Assembly (NCBI RefSeq): GCF_002837275.1
Contig: NZ_NXIF01000038.1
Location: 1-64,000, forward strand
Direction of reading: 5' to 3'
Length of the DNA stretch: 64,000 bases
From: Malaciobacter halophilus
GTDB taxonomy: Bacteria; Campylobacterota; Campylobacteria; Campylobacterales; Arcobacteraceae
Shown: positions 18,102 to 26,050 of the stretch, piece after piece
Position numbering within the stretch: position 1 is the stretch's first letter
Layout: each line of letters begins with the position of its first letter
The notes under the pieces: model-generated
Told to the model about the DNA's origin: nothing
Seen by the model: the letters and a program-made list of their open reading frames with translations, nothing else
Database searches by the model: none
Program-made: the position numbers and the translations under genes

Positions 18102-18147
18102 AGAATACCTTTACTTATAAAATAACTACAATTTTATCATAAAGTAA

Positions 18148-18153
18148 TATAAT
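18148..18153 (+). promoter_or_regulatory. Candidate -10 of the CheY-like gene
   Basis: A perfect TATAAT lies 18 bases before the ATG at 18172. The predicted leader would be about 12 bases and contains no ribosome binding site. Confidence 0.4.
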
Positions 18154-18171
18154 GTTTGATATATTTTCAAT

Positions 18172-18579
18172 ATGATTAAAGATTTACAAAAACTAAATAT
18201 TTTATATGTAGAAGATGATGATTTTATAAGAGAGCATACAAGTTCACTTTTGAAATCTATTTTTAAAGATGTTCTTACTGCAAAAGATGGAAGTGAAGGT
18301 ATTGATACATATAAAAAGCATCATAATAGATTAGATGCAATTATTACTGATATAAATATGCCAAAAATATCAGGTTTAGATATGGCTAAAAGAATTAGAA
18401 AAAACTGTAAACAAAAGACTCCAATAATCGCAGTTTCTGCTTATGATTGTGATGATTATGGTATAACAGAAATATCAAAGAATTTTGCTCACTATTTAAG
18501 AAAACCTATTCAAATAAAAGATTTATTAACTAGTATTGATAAGGCAATAAAAGGGGAAGTCGGAGATTACTGTAAGTAA
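18172..18579 (+). CDS. Single-domain response regulator (CheY-like)
   Basis: A 135-aa receiver domain without output domain. Acidic residues EDDD (about 14-17), phospho-acceptor Asp in AIITDINMPKISG (about 60), switch Ser in AVSAY and Lys in LRKPI are all present, so it should be phosphorylated. No kinase adjoins it; it is monocistronic between the AEC gene (divergent) and the phosphate transporter (convergent). It may relay to a hybrid kinase or the chemotaxis system. The ATG has no clear Shine-Dalgarno sequence. Confidence 0.85.
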   Translation: MIKDLQKLNILYVEDDDFIREHTSSLLKSIFKDVLTAKDGSEGIDTYKKHHNRLDAIITDINMPKISGLDMAKRIRKNCKQKTPIIAVSAYDCDDYGITEISKNFAHYLRKPIQIKDLLTSIDKAIKGEVGDYCK

Positions 18580-18588
18580 TCTTACGAC
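18559..18588. terminator. Hairpin between convergent CheY-like and pit genes
   Basis: AGATTAC-TGTAA-GTAATCT with an outer GTCG/CGAC pairing separated by a small bulge overlaps both stop codons. It is a likely bidirectional terminator. Confidence 0.5.
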
Positions 18589-20162
18589 ATAATTCCTTTT
18601 ATCATAAAGAAGATTGATGCAGATAAACAAGCAGCAGCAGGAACAGTAATAACCCAAGCAGCTACAATTTTCTTAACGGCATCTCTTTTTACATATTTAA
18701 CTCTTTTTTTAGCTTTAAAGTCTCTTTTTTCTACTCTAACTTGTTCAATTTTTTCTTCAATAAGTTTATAAAGTTCTACAATTCTTATGTAATCAGATTT
18801 GCTCTTTTTCTCTTTATCTTCAAGCTCAATTAGTTCTTTTTCATGTTTATCTAAAGTTTTTTTATCTTTTTTAAGTTTTTTTCTAATATCACTTAAGATT
18901 TTTGATTCACTAGAGTCTAAGAACTCTCTTAAGAATCCTACTCCAAATACTCCACCAACAGCAATATGTGTTGATGATACAGGAAGTCCTAGTTGACTTG
19001 CAATAATAACAGTTACAGCAGCTGCCATAGCAATAGCATAAGCTCTAACTTGATCTAATTCTGTAATTTCTGAACCAACAGTTTTAATAAGTTTTGGCCC
19101 ATAAAGTGCTAAACCAATAGCAATACCAATAGCACCTACTGCCATTACCCAAAAAGGTATACCAACTTGTGTTGAAACAGCAGAACTAACAACAGCATCG
19201 TTTATTGCTGCAAGTGGACCAATGGCATTTGCAACATCATTTGCACCATGGGCAAATGATAATAAAGCAGCAGCAAAAATAAGTGGAATTGTAAATAGTG
19301 AGTTTATTCCTGTTCTATTGTTTTCAATTTTACTTGCAGCTTTTGATATTAGTGGTTTTACTAGAAAATATACTGCTACTGCAATAAATAAACCAATAAT
19401 AGATGCAGTTAAAAAGTCAAGTTTTATTAATCTTTTTACACCTTTTAAGATTAAATATGTAGAAAAAGCCCAAGACATCACAGCAACTAAATAAGGAACA
19501 AATTTTTTAGCAGAAGTTACCATATCTTTTTGGAACATAATATTTTTCTTAATAAAAAACAAAAATCCTGCAGCAATAATACCACCAAAGAGTGGAGAAA
19601 TTATCCAAGAAGCAGCAATTTTACCCATTGTTCCCCATGAAACAATAGAGAAGCCAGCAGCTGCTATACCTGCACCCATTACTCCACCAACTATTGAGTG
19701 TGTGGTTGAAACAGGAGCACCTACTGAAGTTGCAAAGTTTAACCATATAGCAGCAGATAATAAAGCTGCAGTCATTGCCCATATAAATATATCAGGGTCA
19801 GAGATTAATGCAGGATCAATTATTCCTTTTTTTATAGTCTTAACAACATCTCCACCGGCTATTAATGCACCAGCTGCTTCAAAAGTAGCTGCTATTACAA
19901 TTGCCCAGAACATTGTCATTGCTTTTGACCCAACTGCAGGCCCAACATTATTAGCAACATCATTTGCTCCAATGTTCATAGCCATATATGCACCAAATAC
20001 TGCTCCAATAATTAAAAATGAATTATTTGGAACATTACCATGAGAAGTATAACTCCACAAAAATACAACAACTATAAATAGTAGTCCTAATGATAGTTTA
20101 GCAAAGCCTGGAAGTGTCTTATCTGTAGCTTTATCCATCTTATTGATAGTTTCAAAGTCCAA
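18582..20162 (-). CDS. pit: Inorganic phosphate transporter, PiT family
   Basis: A low-affinity phosphate/metal-phosphate symporter in the inner membrane. The 526-aa protein has the two inverted PiT signature repeats, GANDVANNVGPAVGSKA and GANDVANAIGPLAAI, plus GAPVSTTHSIVGGVMG and GLPVSSTHIAVGGVFG. Between the last helices is a highly charged coiled-coil insert of about 80 residues (around 411-490), then a final helix. The start is TTG 20162 with AAAGGG five bases upstream; the ATG eight codons later has no ribosome site. Direct repeats of TGTAAC/T lie immediately upstream. Confidence 0.93.
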   Translation of the reverse strand: MDFETINKMDKATDKTLPGFAKLSLGLLFIVVVFLWSYTSHGNVPNNSFLIIGAVFGAYMAMNIGANDVANNVGPAVGSKAMTMFWAIVIAATFEAAGALIAGGDVVKTIKKGIIDPALISDPDIFIWAMTAALLSAAIWLNFATSVGAPVSTTHSIVGGVMGAGIAAAGFSIVSWGTMGKIAASWIISPLFGGIIAAGFLFFIKKNIMFQKDMVTSAKKFVPYLVAVMSWAFSTYLILKGVKRLIKLDFLTASIIGLFIAVAVYFLVKPLISKAASKIENNRTGINSLFTIPLIFAAALLSFAHGANDVANAIGPLAAINDAVVSSAVSTQVGIPFWVMAVGAIGIAIGLALYGPKLIKTVGSEITELDQVRAYAIAMAAAVTVIIASQLGLPVSSTHIAVGGVFGVGFLREFLDSSESKILSDIRKKLKKDKKTLDKHEKELIELEDKEKKSKSDYIRIVELYKLIEEKIEQVRVEKRDFKAKKRVKYVKRDAVKKIVAAWVITVPAAACLSASIFFMIKGIMS

Positions 20163-20191
20163 TGTAACCCTTTATGTAACCATTTTGTAAT
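20163..20191 (-). promoter_or_regulatory. Phased TGTAAY repeats upstream of pit
   Basis: TGTAAC at 20163, TGTAAC at 20175 and TGTAAT at 20186 (plus-strand reading) recur every 11-12 bp, about one helical turn, directly in front of the pit start. This spacing resembles PhoB-type boxes, though the motif differs from known ones. The leftmost repeat lies within the pit ribosome-binding region. The rest of the gap to 20421 is AT-rich with no gene. Confidence 0.35.
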
Positions 20192-20377
20192 TTAATTTAT
20201 ATAGTATTGTAATGGATAATTCTTTACATAACCTTTAAGAAAGCTTAAAAAATATATAGATTTAATATTTATAATATTTAAATTCTCTATATATTATTCT
20301 TTTTGAATTTAGAAATTTAATAGTATTTAAATAGTAAAATAAAATAATTAATTAATGAGTTCTTAAGATTTTATATA

Positions 20378-20383
20378 TATAAT
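20378..20383 (+). promoter_or_regulatory. Candidate -10 of the 73-aa gene
   Basis: A perfect TATAAT 38 bases before the ATG at 20422, in a run of alternating T/A, is the likely promoter of the small gene. Confidence 0.45.
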
Positions 20384-20421
20384 GGCTATAAAATATAGAG
20401 AAAATACATAAAGGAGTAGTT

Positions 20422-20643
20422 ATGTTAAGTATTAGAATTTTAACAAAAAACGATATTCCTAAAATTGAAGAAATGAAACAAGACTTTAATATATTTAGAG
20501 TAGTTGATACTAAAAAAGGTAAACTTGAAATGGTTGAATTCTTCAATAAAGATGGAGTATTTAGAGGTTTTGGTAGAGATACTAAAGCAGCTTATAAAAA
20601 AGCAAAAAGAGCGGTAATTAAATATTACAAAAGTAGTAAATAA
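20422..20643 (+). CDS. Small basic protein of unknown function
   Basis: A 73-aa soluble protein with an excellent ribosome binding site (AAGGAG) and a strong -10. The middle reads FRVVDTKKGKLEMVEFFNKDGVFRGFGRDTKAAYKKAKRAVIKYYKSSK, a strand-rich part followed by a basic helix. No signal peptide, membrane helix or cysteine. I do not recognise the family. It is monocistronic, with its own promoter and terminator, so it is expressed as an independent unit, convergent to the DEAD-box helicase gene. Confidence 0.75.
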   Translation: MLSIRILTKNDIPKIEEMKQDFNIFRVVDTKKGKLEMVEFFNKDGVFRGFGRDTKAAYKKAKRAVIKYYKSSK

Positions 20644-20668
20644 AGAAGGGAATACCTTCTTTATTTTT
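20638..20668. terminator. Bidirectional terminator between the small gene and the helicase
   Basis: A perfect 12-bp stem (AAATAAAGAAGG and complement) with a GAATA loop is followed by a T-rich end. It lies between two convergent stop codons. Confidence 0.8.
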
Positions 20669-22103
20669 AGTTACTTCTTCGTCTTCTATTTGAAGAATTA
20701 GATTTACTTCTATTTCTAAAGTTTCCACCTCTTCTTCTGTGGTTTCCACCTCTTCTATTATCTCTTCCTCCGTGTCTTGCAGCACTTTCAATTAGTTTTT
20801 GAATATCTTTATGCGATTTACCAATTGAGTTATTACCCTTAACATAAGTTGAGTTTGTAAGCATTGAAGCTAGTTTAAATGCAATTGTAGAAATATCATA
20901 ATCTTCTTTAAGCTCTTCTACTATTTTAAGTGCAGCTTCATCAACCTCTTGCTCTTTAATTTTTCCAATTAAAGTAGTAGTTTTTTTATCTTTAACTGAC
21001 TTGATATTTGGAATAGTTTTAGCTTCAAGTTTTCCACCAGTTGTTTTTTGAATCTTTTGTAACATTCTAAATTCATGAGGAGTTACAATTGAAACTGCCA
21101 TTCCATCTTTTCCTGCTCTTCCTGTTCTTCCAATTCTATGAACATAACTTTCAGAATCAAATGGTAAGTGGTAATTAAATACATGCGTTACATCATTTAC
21201 ATCTAAACCACGAGCAGCAACATCAGTAGCTATTAGTACTTCAAGTCTTCCCTTTTTAAAAGCATTAATTGCTTCTTCTCTTTGTCTTTGTTCCATGTCT
21301 CCATGAAGACCTTTTGCACTAAAGCCTTGAGATACTAAAAATGTAGAAAGTCTATCAACTTCTTTTTTTGTTCGACAAAAAATAATAGATTTCTCTGGAT
21401 TTTTATAATCATATAATCTTAGTAGGGCATCATCTCTTTCATACTCATCTACTACATAAAATGATTGTTTGATTTTTGAGTTTGTTATTTCACTTTTTGT
21501 AATAGTAATAAACTCTGGTTCATTTAATATATTTTTTGCTAATTGCTTAATTGCACTTGGCATAGTTGCTGAAAACATAAGTGTTTGTCTATTTTCTGGC
21601 ATATATGTAAATATCTCTTTAATATCATCTAAAAATCCCATATCTAGCATTTCATCTGCTTCATCAAGAATCACAAAGTTAGGCTTGATTTCTATTTTTT
21701 TACCTCTTAATAAGTCTAAAAACCTACCAGGAGTTGCTATTAAAACTGAAGCATTAGAGATATGCTTTAATTGTCTGCTATATGATTGTCCACCATAAAC
21801 TGTTGCAGTATTTATATTTAGATTTTTACCAAACTTAAATAACTCATCTGATACTTGCATCGCAAGTTCTCTTGTAGGAACAATTACAACTGTTTCTACT
21901 TCTTTATTGCACTTCATCATATTTAAAACTGGTAAACCAAATGCTGCAGTTTTTCCTGTACCTGTATGAGCTTGACCAACTATATCTTTTCCTTTTAAAA
22001 TAACAGGAATTGCATCTTGCTGAATTGGACTAGGCTCTTTAAAACCTGCATCATCAATTGATTTTTGTAAATTTGTTTTGAAATTGAACTCTTTAAAAGT
22101 CAC
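20667..22103 (-). CDS. DEAD-box RNA helicase with RG/RN-rich tail
   Basis: A 478-aa ATP-dependent RNA helicase with all core motifs: Q-motif (FKEPSPIQQDAIP), I (AHTGTGKT), Ia (PTRELA), Ib (TPGR), II (DEAD), III (SAT), V (ATDVAARGLD) and VI (HRIGRTGRAG). The C-terminus is a disordered tail rich in Arg, Gly and Asn from about 445 on, as in RhlE/RhpA-type helicases. In Helicobacter the only DEAD-box helicase, RhpA, joins RNase J in a minimal degradosome, so this is the likely partner of the rnj product. Start is GTG with AAGG upstream. Confidence 0.93.
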   Translation of the reverse strand: MTFKEFNFKTNLQKSIDDAGFKEPSPIQQDAIPVILKGKDIVGQAHTGTGKTAAFGLPVLNMMKCNKEVETVVIVPTRELAMQVSDELFKFGKNLNINTATVYGGQSYSRQLKHISNASVLIATPGRFLDLLRGKKIEIKPNFVILDEADEMLDMGFLDDIKEIFTYMPENRQTLMFSATMPSAIKQLAKNILNEPEFITITKSEITNSKIKQSFYVVDEYERDDALLRLYDYKNPEKSIIFCRTKKEVDRLSTFLVSQGFSAKGLHGDMEQRQREEAINAFKKGRLEVLIATDVAARGLDVNDVTHVFNYHLPFDSESYVHRIGRTGRAGKDGMAVSIVTPHEFRMLQKIQKTTGGKLEAKTIPNIKSVKDKKTTTLIGKIKEQEVDEAALKIVEELKEDYDISTIAFKLASMLTNSTYVKGNNSIGKSHKDIQKLIESAARHGGRDNRRGGNHRRRGGNFRNRSKSNSSNRRRRSN

Positions 22104-22169
22104 TTCTTACCTTCGTATATTTGAATTTAAAATACACTTTATATAACTTCTTTTTTGTTCTTTTTTTTA

Positions 22170-22200
22170 AAAAAATTTATGATAAATAATTGGGTGTCAA
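22170..22200 (-). promoter_or_regulatory. Candidate promoter of the helicase gene
   Basis: On the minus strand a perfect TTGACA (complement of 22195-22200) is followed by an AT-rich stretch with TATCAT/TAAATT in the -10 zone, about 70-90 bases before the GTG. The exact -10 is unclear. The rest of 22104-22325 holds no gene. Confidence 0.35.
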
Positions 22201-22298
22201 TAATTTAAAATCTCTGAGTTGAAATCAAAGTAAAATAGGTATATAACTGTGTATAATTGCCCAATTATATCTAATTTTATATAAATTTAAGCTTTAGA

Positions 22299-22330
22299 GT
22301 TAAAGTAAGGCTTATTGCCCTACTTTTAAC
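22299..22330 (-). terminator. Terminator of the accBC operon
   Basis: An imperfect 12-13 bp stem, GTTAAAAGTAGGGC paired with GCCTTACTTTAAC across an AATAA loop (minus strand), overlaps the accC stop. One bulge and one mismatch interrupt it. Confidence 0.55.
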
Positions 22331-23666
22331 CTTTGTAGTTTTCTAAGTATTTTGTATCGTAGTTATTATTTTTAAAATCATCATTTTGCATCATTTTCAT
22401 ATGAAATGGAATAGTTGTTTTAATTCCTTCTACTTCAAATTCATTTAATGCTCTTTTCATAATATTAATCGCTTTATCTCTATCTCTTCCCCAAACAATT
22501 AGTTTTCCAATCATTGAGTCATAATATGGAGGAACATCATAGTTTGTGTAAACATGAGAATCAACTCTTACATTTCTTCCACCAGGAACCATCCATTGTT
22601 TTACTTTTCCTGGACAAGGTAAGAATGTAATAGGGTCTTCTGCTGTAATTCTACACTCAATTGCATGACCTCTAAATTTAATCTCTTCTTGCGGTGGAAC
22701 TTTTTCCCCTTCAGCAACTTTAATCATAAGTTCAATTATGTCAATTCCTGATACCATCTCTGATACTGGATGTTCTACTTGAAGTCTTGTATTCATCTCC
22801 ATAAAGTAGAAGTTTTGCTTGTCATCTGCTAAGAATTCAAATGTTCCAGCACCTTCATAATTTAAGTATTTAGTAGCTTTAACTGCAACATCTAAAAGTT
22901 TTTGTCTTGTTTCTTCATTTAATAAAATTGCAGGTGATTCTTCAATAACTTTTTGGTGTCTTCTTTGTAATGAACAATCTCTTTCACCAATATGAATTGC
23001 ATTACCATGTGAGTCACCAACAACTTGAACTTCAATATGTCTTGGATTATTGATAAATCTTTCTAAATACATAGTTCCATCACCAAAAGCTGCAAGGGCT
23101 TCAGAAGAAGCTGACATGAATAGTTGATCAAATTCTGACTCTTCATTAATAAGTCTCATTCCTCTACCACCACCACCAGCAGCAGCTTTAGCCATAATTG
23201 GATAACCAATTTGCTTTGCAATTTCTCTTCCTTCATCTAGTGAATGAATAGCTCCTTCACTACCAGGAACAACAGGAACACCTGCTCTTACCATCTCTTC
23301 TTTAGCTTTTGATTTATCAGCCATTTTTTCCATAACTTCAACAGAAGGACCAATAAATTTAATACCATGTAATCTACAAATCTCAACAAAGTCTTGATTT
23401 TCAGATAAGAAACCATAACCAGGGAAAATTGCATCACAACCTGTCATTTCAGCTGCTGTAATTATTGCTGGAATATTTAAGTAAGAATCTACTGATTTAG
23501 CTCCACCAATACAAACTGCTTCATCTGCATGTTTTAAATAAGATGCATTCTTATCACCTGCACTATAAACTGCAACTGAAGTTTTTCCCATCTCTCTAAT
23601 TGTTCTAATAGCTCTTTGAACAATTTCACCTCTATTAGCTATTAAAATTTTCTTAATTTCGGCCAT
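22326..23666 (-). CDS. accC: Acetyl-CoA carboxylase biotin carboxylase subunit
   Basis: AccC carboxylates biotin on AccB using ATP and bicarbonate, the first step of fatty acid synthesis. The 446-aa protein has the ATP-grasp features: IKKILIANRGEIVQRAIRT, the glycine-rich KAAAGGGGRGMR loop, EVQVVGDSHGN, ERDCSLQRRHQKVIEESPA and MEMNTRLQVEHPVSE with catalytic residues. Full family length. It follows accB by 13 bases in the standard accBC order. Confidence 0.96.
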   Translation of the reverse strand: MAEIKKILIANRGEIVQRAIRTIREMGKTSVAVYSAGDKNASYLKHADEAVCIGGAKSVDSYLNIPAIITAAEMTGCDAIFPGYGFLSENQDFVEICRLHGIKFIGPSVEVMEKMADKSKAKEEMVRAGVPVVPGSEGAIHSLDEGREIAKQIGYPIMAKAAAGGGGRGMRLINEESEFDQLFMSASSEALAAFGDGTMYLERFINNPRHIEVQVVGDSHGNAIHIGERDCSLQRRHQKVIEESPAILLNEETRQKLLDVAVKATKYLNYEGAGTFEFLADDKQNFYFMEMNTRLQVEHPVSEMVSGIDIIELMIKVAEGEKVPPQEEIKFRGHAIECRITAEDPITFLPCPGKVKQWMVPGGRNVRVDSHVYTNYDVPPYYDSMIGKLIVWGRDRDKAINIMKRALNEFEVEGIKTTIPFHMKMMQNDDFKNNNYDTKYLENYKG

Positions 23667-23679
23667 ATTTAGCTCTTTC

Positions 23680-24144
23680 TTATAATTTTTCTATTGTAAA
23701 CAGTGGCATATCAAATTCAACTGGATCAGCATCATTTACTAATACTTCTAAAATTTTACAATCACACTCAGCTTCTACTTCGTTCATAATTTTCATAGCT
23801 TCTAAGATACATAAAGTATCACCTTTTTTAACTGTATCCCCTGGTTTTACAAATGCTGAAGAATCAGGTGATGGAGCAGCGTAAAATGTTCCTACCATTG
23901 GTGAATTGATAGTATCAGAACAAGTTTGAGTACTCTTTTCAGTAGTACAAGAAGTTTCAACTGGTGCACTTATACTTGGAGAAGGAGCAGCAATTTGTTG
24001 TGCTACAGGTGCAGAAGCAACTTCAACAGTTCCATCAAATCCTTTCCCCATAGAAATCTCAAAATCGCTCTCTTTTATTTTTAGTTTATTAAGTTCACTT
24101 TTGTCAAATACTTTAATTAGTTCTTTAATTTCTTTAAAATCCAT
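23680..24144 (-). CDS. accB: Biotin carboxyl carrier protein of acetyl-CoA carboxylase
   Basis: AccB carries biotin between the carboxylase and the transferase. The 154-aa protein has an N-terminal helical region, an Ala/Pro/Ser/Thr-rich linker (about 42-78) and a C-terminal biotinyl domain with the EAMKIMNE motif, Lys118 being the biotinylation site, and the SPMVGTFYAAPSP thumb segment. First gene of the accBC unit, divergent from the dCMP deaminase gene. Confidence 0.95.
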   Translation of the reverse strand: MDFKEIKELIKVFDKSELNKLKIKESDFEISMGKGFDGTVEVASAPVAQQIAAPSPSISAPVETSCTTEKSTQTCSDTINSPMVGTFYAAPSPDSSAFVKPGDTVKKGDTLCILEAMKIMNEVEAECDCKILEVLVNDADPVEFDMPLFTIEKL

Positions 24145-24169
24145 GACGTACCTTTTTTGATTAATTTTC

Positions 24170-24182
24170 GCTATAATATAGC
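24170..24182. promoter_or_regulatory. Palindromic -10 region between accB and the deaminase gene
   Basis: GCTATA-A-TATAGC is a near-symmetric palindrome that contains TATAAT (24172-24177) on the plus strand, about 45 bases before the deaminase start, and TATTAT on the minus strand, about 27 bases before accB. It could be a shared promoter core for both divergent genes. Confidence 0.4.
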
Positions 24183-24222
24183 AAAAAAATGATTATAAAC
24201 CAATTTAATCTATGGAGTTTAA

Positions 24223-24666
24223 GTGTTAAGTGATAGAAATTTTATAAATATTGCTCATGAGATAGCAAGTGCATCAAAATGTGTGTCAAAACAAGTTGGT
24301 GCAGTAATAGTAAAAGATGGAAGAATACTTTCAACAGGATATAATGGAACACCAGCTGGATATGTAAACTGTTGCGAACATTGGGAAGGTGAATATACAA
24401 AAGAGCACCATGATTGGTCAAAAACTTATGAGATTCATGCAGAGATGAATGCAATTATTTGGGCAGCAAGAAATGGAATTAGTATTGAAGGTGCCACTAT
24501 TTATGTAACTTTAGAACCTTGTGCAGATTGTTCAAAAAATTTAATTGCAAGTGGTATTAAAAGAATAGTTTATGATAGAGCTTATGAACATACTAATTCA
24601 GATGTAGTTACAAAGTTCATAAAAGATAATGGTGTAATAATAGAACAAATTGTTCAATGCAGTTAG
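24223..24666 (+). CDS. dCMP deaminase (ComEB-type cytidine/deoxycytidylate deaminase)
   Basis: The enzyme deaminates dCMP to dUMP for dTTP synthesis. The 147-aa protein has the zinc-dependent motif HAEMNAI (about 72-78, His and catalytic Glu) and PCADC (Cys ligands), preceded by SKQVGAVIVKDGRILSTGYNGTPAG. Start is GTG with TGGAG upstream. Its end overlaps the next gene by 10 bases. Confidence 0.9.
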   Translation: MLSDRNFINIAHEIASASKCVSKQVGAVIVKDGRILSTGYNGTPAGYVNCCEHWEGEYTKEHHDWSKTYEIHAEMNAIIWAARNGISIEGATIYVTLEPCADCSKNLIASGIKRIVYDRAYEHTNSDVVTKFIKDNGVIIEQIVQCS

Positions 24667-25220
24667 ATAATCACACTTTTTATAAACAAGCTATTTTAAA
24701 ATATGGAATAACAGCAAGGGGAGTTCACTGGAACTCCAAATTTTCCCAATATGTAAGGTTTGAGGTTATTTCAAAATATATAAATCAAGAGCAAAATATA
24801 AGTATTATTGATGCTGGTTGTGGTTTTGCAGAGTACTTAAATTTCTTACAAAATAGAAAACTTTATTTTAAAAGTTATATTGGAATAGATTGTGAAGAGC
24901 ATATGATTCAAATCAGTAAAACAAGATTTCCAAACTATAAATTTTATAAGCTTGATGTATTAAATGATAAATTACCTTTTGCAGACTATTATATTTGTAG
25001 TGGAGCTATGAATTTATTGACTCAAGTACAGATGAAAAGTTTTATTAAAAACTGTTTTTTTGCAAGCAATAAAGGTTTTGTTTTTAATTTTTTAAAAACT
25101 CATAGCTTTACTAATATAAATAAAGATAATATTTTAAGTTATTGTAAAAAACTAAGTAATAAAGTTAGTGTAGAAGATAATTATTTAGAAAATGATTGTA
25201 CTATTTTTCTTGAAAAATAG
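24657..25220 (+). CDS. Class I SAM-dependent methyltransferase
   Basis: A 187-aa methyltransferase with motif I IIDAGCGFAEYL (about 51-62), acidic IGIDCEEHMI (end of strand 2) and DYYICSGAMNLL (motif IV region). No substrate clue can be read; the family includes small-molecule, protein and RNA methylases. The start lies inside the deaminase gene (10-base overlap), so the two are co-translated. A terminator follows. Confidence 0.75.
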   Translation: MQLDNHTFYKQAILKYGITARGVHWNSKFSQYVRFEVISKYINQEQNISIIDAGCGFAEYLNFLQNRKLYFKSYIGIDCEEHMIQISKTRFPNYKFYKLDVLNDKLPFADYYICSGAMNLLTQVQMKSFIKNCFFASNKGFVFNFLKTHSFTNINKDNILSYCKKLSNKVSVEDNYLENDCTIFLEK

Positions 25221-25238
25221 CCTAAAAAAGGCATTTTT
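25213..25238 (+). terminator. Terminator after the methyltransferase gene
   Basis: AAAAAT-A-GCCT and AGGC-ATTTTT pair around an A-rich loop with one bulged A, ending in a T-run. The right place and shape for an intrinsic terminator. Confidence 0.6.
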
Positions 25239-25273
25239 GATAAGAATATCATAACTTTTTCATATTTGTAGTG

Positions 25274-25279
25274 TAAAAT
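25274..25279 (+). promoter_or_regulatory. Candidate -10 of lutABC
   Basis: TAAAAT preceded by TGTAGTG lies 24 bases before the lutA ATG; a strong AGGAG follows. No repeat-type operator like those near the other regulated genes is obvious here. Confidence 0.35.
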
Positions 25280-25303
25280 CTGTTATAACTAAAAGGAGTT
25301 TGC

Positions 25304-26050
25304 ATGAAAATTGGATTATTTATACCTTGTTTTATGAATGAGCTTTATCCAGATATATGTATGGCAACACTTAAAATCTTAAAAGAACAAAATTTAGATG
25401 TTGATTACCCTATGAGTCAAACTTGCTGTGGTCAACCAATGGCTAATTCAGGCTGTTCAAAAGATGTTGAGACATTAGCAAAACAGTTTGTAGAGAACTT
25501 TAAAGATTATGATTATATTGTTGCTCCAAGTGGTTCTTGTGTTTCTATGGTAAAAGAGCATTATGAACCATTTTTTCACAATGATAGTGATTACAATAAA
25601 GTAAAAACATCAATATATGAGATTTGTGAGTTTTTACATGATATTATAAAAGTTGAGAAGTTTGATGTGAGTTTCCCTCATAAAGTAGGGGTACACAATT
25701 CATGTCATGGGCATAGAATGCTTAAACTTGGAAGTGCTAGTGAGCTTAATATTCCTTATGAATCTAAATTAAAAAATCTATTAGCCTTAGTAAAAGATAT
25801 TGAAATAGTTTCTTTAAAAAGAGATGATGAGTGCTGTGGTTTTGGTGGAACATTTAGTGTAACAGAAGAGGATATTTCAGTTGCTATGGGGAAAGATAGA
25901 ATTAAAGATCACATAGATTCTCAAGCACAAGTAATAACAGGTGCAGATATGTCTTGTTTGATGCATATGGATGGAATTATTAATAGAAATAATGAAAATA
26001 TTAAAGTTATGCATATAGTTGAAATACTTGCAGGAGTTAAATATGAGTAA
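25304..26050 (+). CDS. lutA: L-lactate utilisation Fe-S protein LutA (LldE)
   Basis: LutA is one of three subunits of the LutABC L-lactate dehydrogenase that oxidises L-lactate to pyruvate at the inner membrane. The 248-aa protein has two CCG domains: SQTCCGQP (Cys41-42) and NSCHGHR then DDECCGFGGTF (about 176). The Cys-Cys-Gly motifs ligate a non-cubane or [4Fe-4S] cluster in this family. First gene of lutABC; the stop overlaps the lutB start by 8 bases. Confidence 0.92.
   Translation: MKIGLFIPCFMNELYPDICMATLKILKEQNLDVDYPMSQTCCGQPMANSGCSKDVETLAKQFVENFKDYDYIVAPSGSCVSMVKEHYEPFFHNDSDYNKVKTSIYEICEFLHDIIKVEKFDVSFPHKVGVHNSCHGHRMLKLGSASELNIPYESKLKNLLALVKDIEIVSLKRDDECCGFGGTFSVTEEDISVAMGKDRIKDHIDSQAQVITGADMSCLMHMDGIINRNNENIKVMHIVEILAGVKYE

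Noticed and set aside
18799-20043. Three long frames antisense to pit
   Set aside because: They arise from Ala/Gly/Val-rich codons of the transporter read on the opposite strand; no ribosome sites, and pit is clearly the gene.
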